NCBI GenBank assembly: GCA_009192285.1
Contig: CM018604.1
Span: forward strand, 3,997,526 to 4,061,525
Source of the DNA: Morchella semilibera
Lineage: Eukaryota > Ascomycota > Pezizomycetes > Pezizales > Morchellaceae
Direction of reading: 5' to 3'
DNA length: 64,000 bases
Shown one piece after another: positions 58,638-64,000 of the stretch. The position numbers were made by a program, and so were the translations under genes. The notes beneath the pieces were generated by a model that was given only the letters and a program-made list of their open reading frames with translations, searched no databases and was not told where the DNA came from. How positions within the stretch are numbered: the first letter of the stretch is position 1; each line of letters begins with the position of its first letter.

Positions 58638-60737
58638 AGTACGAATGAGGCTCCCGTTGGCGTACTTTGTCTGAAAGGGTTGTCGAGAGGGGTGGCGCTG
58701 GATATCGTCGTTTGTTGTTTGTTTGTGGGTTGTTGCAAAAGTTGAAAATTACAAAATGTGCAGAAACGAACATTTTCTGGCGTAACTTGATATGCTACGA
58801 GATGTGCTTAAAGTCCTTATGACTGCATATGTGCATGAGTGGAGAATATGGAGTAGTGATGGACTAGAGAGTATCTGCTCGGGGTGTGGGAAAGGCCGAG
58901 GACGCGCCCCTCTCTTGATCCCACAAGACAGAGATGCATATCGCTTCTATGCACTAAAAAAGGGGCCCTGTGTGGGTTATTTGCTAAGAGTAGCTGGTCG
59001 AATCCAGGGAGATAATCAAATAAGAGGATTAATCTGAGTTATTTGGTCAAGACTGGTGGTAATCTATTGCTCGGGACAGGTTTCTGCCACAATTACCGGC
59101 CCTGTTGAAAGGGCCGTGGTAACACTTTTAAACAAAGAGAAGAAAGACGAAGAACACTGAACGCCCCGATACGCAACGTACTTAGACTACATGTAGTAGT
59201 CCTGTCATATACCTCTCTTGGGAGGGTTTTGGAGACGTTGAAGTGTAGGTAAATCCCGGGTGGGAGGTCGTCTGGTGCACTAGGTATGATTAAATGCCTG
59301 AGAGACGTGCGCGTGCTTGAAGCGGCTCTAATAGCGGAGTTTATTTTTTGTAAGTTTCCCAAAGAACAAGTTTAAGGGGTTGGTAAAGGGCTTAACACTC
59401 TTGACTTGGAAAGTATTAGTTTGTGTTCTTAAACCTGCGCTCTATGGGATAAAAAAATTAATTTTCGACGCGGAACTTTATCTTGTAGCAGAAGCTGGGA
59501 CGCGAAATCTAGTCGTATCGAAATGGGCCTTCGGGATATGTCTATCGCTCTAGATCTCTATCAGAAGGGATGGTGGAGCGGTTGATAAGGAAAGGAGGTG
59601 AAGAGGGACCATCTGTGGATGTGTGCTGTTCTGCGAAGTGGGGGTGCTGTGACTGCTATCGGTAGATTAGAGGCTATAGGAGAGTTCGGGGGAGAGAGAA
59701 ACAACCTAGGCCTTATCGGGGTCCAGTCAGATGAAAATGCCAGAGCCGTATATGGACTGGGAAAGGCAGCGCGGAGAAGGGGGTGATGCAGACGGGGAGG
59801 AGGAGAAGAAAACAGGGAAATTAACTTGGAAGGGGATGGTGGGGTGGGGTGGGCGGAAGCGCTGGCGGAGGGCCACCGAAAATCAGGTAGCAAGTAGGAA
59901 CTTACCCACGGAAGTTGTTTCCAGCAGTGAACCTTGGCGGAGGTCAGAAAGATTTCCGATATGTTTGAATCAGCTGCTAGTTTGACTATACTTTAATCTT
60001 GTAGTTTTTCGTTTTTCCTTTGTTTACGATTTTCGTTTATTAAAGTAAAAGTAGATAGAAAAAGCATGCCAGTGAAAAAAAAGTATGTAATATTGCTATA
60101 GTCACGAGTCTGCATGAGAAAAAATATTACAGCATGGTGGGGTAGGGTCAGGGTTAGGGCTGGTGGTGCTCGGCCTGGTTCTTGGTAGAGCATCAACCTC
60201 TCGCCTAAATTATAAACTTCCCTTGCCTGTCAATCAATTCCGCAGCAGGGCCTCTACGAAGCCCCTCAATTGTCTCTAGAAACTACCGGTTGCTCTCACT
60301 AGTAGTGATACACCGCCGGCGCCTCCCCGCGCAAAATAGCTCCCGGGTAGGTTAAAAAACCGTATATACTTGGTCGGGTACCCTATGGTACAATCGTTTT
60401 AGTGTAAACGGGATAAGTCATCCTTTTATTAGGGATAAGAAATAGTAAAATCACATGATTCTGGGCAAAAATATAAGTTACCTGGATATCAGGATATCTC
60501 AGAAAACTTATCCAGCTGGGAGGATAAGTGTCGAGTATCATGATGATATCTCTCCTCCCCATCCGAGCATCACCAGTTACATAAATCAATAACTAATTCT
60601 ATCAATAACATCTTCAAACTATCTCTTCCATCAGTGGGGTTGTAAAAGTTGGGGAATACAATTGCTCAAAGAAGAGTATGCACATAAATCTGGAAAATAC
60701 GGGCATATATGCCCGCATTTATAGAATACTCTCTTAT
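58638..60737. other. Gene-free stretch
   Basis: Short overlapping frames on both strands (for example around 59560-59990) without motifs. A degenerate telomere-like GGGTCAGGGTTAGGG occurs at about 60147. Confidence 0.4.
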
Positions 60738-60779
60738 TATGATGATGATGATGATGCCAGTGATGATGATGATGATCAT
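60738..60779. repeat. (ATG/GAT)n microsatellite
   Basis: ATGATGATGATGATG, a CCAGTG interruption, then GATGATGATGATGATC. It yields a poly-Met or poly-Asp stretch in translation. Confidence 0.9.
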
Positions 60780-60866
60780 GCTAGATGGGTTTTGGGACTT
60801 AGAGGTTTTCAGTTCTATGCCGTCCTGCGCTCATCAGACTACTAGCACAGCCTCGCTGTCCCTGAA

Positions 60867-60946
60867 CCGTGCCCGCCCTGTACCGTGCCCGCCCTGTACC
60901 GTGCCCGCCCTGCACCATGCCCGCCCTGCACCGTGCCCGTTCTGTG
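60867..60946. repeat. Minisatellite, 16-bp unit, five copies
   Basis: CCGTGCCCGCCCTGTA starts at 60867 and repeats at 60883, 60899, 60915 and 60931, with single-base changes. It is followed to about 61015 by irregular GCCGCCTCCT/GCCACCTCCT units. C-rich on the plus strand. Confidence 0.9.
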
Positions 60947-62370
60947 TGGCGCACCACTACCCATCGCCGCCTCCTGCCGCCACCTCTTGCCACCTCCTGC
61001 CGCCTCCTGTAGCCCCCTGTGACTTATCCTTCCTCAGCGATATGGGACGAGTTCACCGCAAAACCTGGATAACTAAGGTTGTTTTAAAGGATAACTCGCT
61101 ATGGGACAACTTATCCTCATATTCTGGTAAGTTACCTTTTTCCAATTGTACCGTAGGGGGTACGTAAGAGCGATTCGTTAGAATTCTAGCCATTGATGGC
61201 TCCCCCCCCCCCCCACATTCTGCAACAAGCCCCCGAGGTCGATGAGAAGTGTTTTTAGGGTACCGAGGGGCAAATACTTGATAAAAGCATAGGGATAAAT
61301 GCTGCTCCAGAACAATAACAGACAAGGCTAACCGTATATATCATCAACTTATGCTCTCTTGGAGATTTCCTACTCGCAGAATGGGGAGCAGAACAAAAAT
61401 TAATAAGGTAATTCCATGAGGGCTGCCGGTGGGAGAACGTTCGCGTACCCGGCACTTAAAACTATATTATAAGTATATGTAGCTGGTTATCTCCTCCGCT
61501 GGGTAGAAGCAGCTACTACTATACATAGAGTTATAGAACCTTGGGTGCAATCTTGGAATCTAAACATTTTCCTTGCAGCATTTAAAGTGTTTCTCATGTC
61601 GGTACACCATTCGCATGAATACTACATGTACTCCTTGTTAGAAATTTTCTCTTTCGTCTGGTGCTTGGTTGGCTGAACCTACGGATGGTTTTTCTTACTT
61701 ATTGCACCAACCATGAACTTGAACATGAAAGTTCGGGATGTAGAAGGGATATGGAGCCTATGAGTCCCTGGTATGTGGCCCCTTGATTGACACAGTAGAA
61801 TAAGTAGATTAGATGAACATCCTGTAAAGGTCGTTGGTGGGGTCGCGCGGGACTGCGCCCTCTACGGGCTATTAACAGAATTACGAGATTTCTGAAAATA
61901 GATCAGGCTACTGTAAAGGAATTAGATGAGGAGTAGATTGTAGGCAGCCGCTTTCGACCCTGGGCCTGCGTAGGAGAGCATGTAGCTTAGGGAATGGTGA
62001 TGAATGTCTCTAGTTACGCTCACGTGACACCCAGACAACCAAATCATTGACCCATCACCACATGATATAAAAAAATAAAGTTCAGGGCGACCAAAATTTC
62101 CATAAAATAACGCCGAGAAAAAGAAGCACCGTAGGTAGGAGATAGTGACTACATGGCTCAAGTGGGGCAACCAAGCATTTTTGTACTTTTCCATCACACC
62201 TCATCACCACCCGCCATATACAAAAATCTTCATCGAACACCACCGTCTGCATCGCAATTATGTCATCCAGCGAATTATCCTGCGTCGGCCCAGTCCGCTC
62301 CAAAACACACAACCGACTCTAAGCCAGAAACCGACACCGGCGCAGCCTCCATGATCTCTACTACCACATC
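60947..62370. other. Gene-free stretch upstream of the 62.5-kb gene
   Basis: Poly-C run at 61202-61214. No motif-bearing frame. A 146-codon plus-strand frame (62153-62593) is Ser/Pro/His-rich and overlaps the gene start in another frame, so it is treated as leader sequence. Confidence 0.4.
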
Positions 62371-62436
62371 GTATTTTCCCCCTGCCCTCTCCTCCTCACC
62401 TTTACTATCACTATTACTAATGCCTATTCCCTATAG
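62371..62436 (+). other. Possible 5'-UTR intron of the 62.5-kb gene
   Basis: GTATTT at 62371, TACTAAT branch-like site, pyrimidine-rich tract and CTATAG acceptor ending 62436, 38 bases before the ATG. The acceptor side is good, the donor only moderate. Confidence 0.35.
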
Positions 62437-62474
62437 CAACCCCACCGGAGATCCCCGCTCCCTTAGCGCCCACC

Positions 62475-62915
62475 ATGCCGACGCCGATCGCCGCCGCCAT
62501 CGAGCTGACCAACACCGTTGCCAACCTCGAGCTCCTCGAGCAGGCCAAGACCCAGATCCTCGCTGCCGAACGCTTCTCCCCGCTCAAGCGTGACTTTGCG
62601 GGCATGAGCGATTCCGAGAAGTACCTCGAGGGCGTGTCGGACGTGAGATGCGTCCAGGATAACCTCGAGAATGTTACAGGCGTGATCAACGCAATCGACA
62701 GACTCTTGGGCGAGCTGTATGAGTTGGGAGATAGGTACGAAGCTATCGAGAAAGGCGGTGCCAAAGGGGAGGTCAAGGAGGGGATGATGGAAAAGGAGGA
62801 GGAGGGAGGTGAGAAGGCAAAAACGGGTAAGAAGAATAAGAAGAAGAAGGGGAAGAAGAAGAAGGGGGGGAAGAAGGTTAGGGCGGAGGAGGCGAGGAAG
62901 CGTAAGGTGGTTTAG
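62475..62915 (+). CDS. Hypothetical protein, 146 aa, lysine-rich C-terminus
   Basis: ATG at 62475 lies in a strong start context (CACCATGCC). Residues 1-30 are a hydrophobic/amphipathic helix (IAAAIELTNTVANLELLEQA). Residues 30-95 are acidic and helical (KYLEGVSDVRCVQDNLENV, then INAIDRLLGELYELGDRYEA). Residues 95-146 are highly charged, ending in KNKKKKGKKKKGGKKVRAEE and RKRKVV, resembling a nuclear or nucleolar targeting or RNA-binding tail. Codon use is strongly C/G-ending, unlike the flanks. No known domain recognised; a nuclear role is inference from the tail only. It is a complete frame of one coding exon. Confidence 0.75.
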   Translation: MPTPIAAAIELTNTVANLELLEQAKTQILAAERFSPLKRDFAGMSDSEKYLEGVSDVRCVQDNLENVTGVINAIDRLLGELYELGDRYEAIEKGGAKGEVKEGMMEKEEEGGEKAKTGKKNKKKKGKKKKGGKKVRAEEARKRKVV

Positions 62916-63659
62916 CTCCGTGCTGAACTCCCCGAGCCTTTTTCTGTCCTCTTCTTCTGTATTTAGGTAGTTAAATAAGAAGGTGTATTTTTCCTTCTGA
63001 TCTTGCTCTATTGCTTACAAAACCGGTTGTAGAGTGGGATACCAGTATCAATACATGTGGCTTGAGCGTAACAGCGTAGTGAGAAAACGTAAACTGTAAA
63101 TGACAAGCTAATTATATCCATCACTCCATCATACCCTTATCAGCGCAACCCAGCATCGATGCTGGAAGTAGATTCTAATCAGCCCCAGATTGCTGTTCTC
63201 ACCTCCGCCATATATCCAGAGATTGCCTTGACCAGCAGCACTTGATTTCGGAATGTCGATTTCTAGCTTTGATTCAGAACTGTGTAGATGGAAAGTTATA
63301 AGCCAATATTGGGAAAAGAAGATGTGGAAAGCCCACCTAGGAAATATCGCGCGCGAGCTGCCAACATAGATGAATACTCATGAGAAATCACTCGAGTCAC
63401 GTGACTATGCACTAGCCCTCAGGTCGTCAAAATGTCCAGTAATTAACGACGATCGGAAGGAGATACAGAGGTACTTTTATATACGGCGCATGAGAGAGCG
63501 CCTGGCTATCCTATAGCATGTATCACCTTGCCTGGCCTTTTCTATTTCAATGGTTATTTTATATGTAGTGGTGTTTTGGATCCCACTTGCCCCCTGCCGC
63601 TTTTCCCTGTTTACAACAATTTCACTCTCCCGGCTGAGCAACCTTCTCTCTATCGCTAT
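62916..63659. other. 3' flank and gene-free stretch
   Basis: T-rich sequence follows the stop codon. No further gene or repeat family recognised before the CGTAG-rich repeat. Confidence 0.35.
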
Positions 63660-64000
63660 GACACGAGCTAGTTAATACTACGTAGCTGCCTCGCCAAAGG
63701 CTGCGTACAATGGTGACGACACAATTCGAATTCGTGTAGTTTGCGTAGGCTAGACTGCGTAGCTCTTCACATATAAAACCAGAGAGTGACGCTTCCTATA
63801 CGTAGTTAGCTACGATTGATATCTGAGCTGCGTAGTCTGAGCTGCGTAGTCTCAGCCGCCTCGTAACTCCCTGGCTACGTATATATATATTCAAAGGTTA
63901 CCCTGTAAATTCTACTCTGTGGTATTTTCCCTCGGCTTTGAACGTTGTTCTTGATTTCCTTTCAGCCAATATCCATTTCTCATCTTCTTCGTATTTCTTC
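63660..64000 (-). repeat. CGTAG-rich repeat, copy 2, reaches the window edge
   Basis: About ten CGTAG/CTACG pentamers lie between 63681 and 63886 (for example GAGCTGCGTAGTCTGAGCTG repeated with ATACGTAGTTAGCTACG). On the minus strand the sequence beyond them (CAAAGCCGAGGGAAAATACC) resembles the lead-in of copy 1, so the two copies are inverted. The copy may continue past 64000. Confidence 0.6.

Noticed and set aside
60709-61167. 152-codon plus frame over microsatellite and minisatellite
   Set aside because: Poly-Met and repeated Pro/Cys stretches are translations of the (ATG)n and 16-bp repeats. No conserved part remains without them.
62153-62593. 146-codon frame overlapping the 62.5-kb gene start
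   Set aside because: Ser/Pro/His-rich, crosses a probable leader intron, and becomes Arg/His-rich exactly where it overlaps the real gene in another frame.
1-64000. CRISPR arrays, rRNA genes, canonical tRNA genes
   Set aside because: No regularly spaced identical repeats with unique spacers, no rRNA-like conserved cores, and apart from the degenerate box pair at 1.9 kb no A/B box pair at tRNA spacing.

Overview
The window looks like a repeat-rich, gene-poor chromosomal segment of a filamentous ascomycete fungus. A Pezizomycetes (truffle-like) origin is my guess, not something the sequence proves. The support is: Ty3/Gypsy LTR debris and a Helitron in the first 21 kb, introns of about 50-60 bp with GTAAGT/GTAAGA donors and CTAAC/CTGAC branch points, many C-to-T and G-to-A changes inside repeats that look like repeat-induced point mutation (RIP), and no bacterial gene organisation, rRNA or convincing tRNA.

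Region 1 (1 to about 21.1 kb) is a transposon graveyard. I could sort it into families by reading the copies against each other. LTR family A (about 590-860 bp, ends TGTRACGGAGTAAC...CCGGGACA) has about ten copies in both orientations. LTR family B (about 465-547 bp, ends TGTTACGG...CCGTGAYA) has six. A third LTR-like family D has four. A 137-bp terminal-inverted-repeat element has three copies of identical length. Coding debris comprises a Gypsy integrase core, two gag pieces (coiled-coil N-terminus and CCHC knuckle), a RecQ-type helicase fragment, and a nearly complete but dead Helitron Rep/PIF1-helicase gene (10.9-15.7 kb). The Helitron gene was cut in turn by two B LTRs, the 137-bp element and an A LTR. 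The A LTR was then cut by a B LTR, and that B LTR by another B LTR. Three B LTR insertions and one A LTR insertion keep perfect 5-bp target-site duplications, so the order of insertion can be read.

Region 2 (about 21.1 to 50 kb) has no copies of those families that I can see. It is a mosaic with no open frame I would defend as a gene. It does hold a 193-bp tandem duplication, a 45-bp near-perfect palindrome, a 5'-truncated poly-A retro-insertion with an 11-bp target duplication, a 140-bp element with long inverted ends, a strongly G-rich segment, and many long poly-C/poly-G runs that are absent from region 1.

Region 3 (about 50 to 64 kb) carries the few credible host genes. Two adjacent paralogues at 50.1 and 51.7 kb share a motif block and each has a predicted intron just upstream of its start codon. 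There is a 146-aa protein with a lysine-rich tail at 62.5 kb, a 59-aa ORF at 57.1 kb, and a broken small secreted cysteine-rich protein at 58.3 kb. Two copies of a CGTAG-rich repeat lie in opposite orientations at 53.0-53.5 kb and at the right edge. I found no operon-like or defence-like system; the most informative structures are the nested Helitron locus and the paralogue pair.
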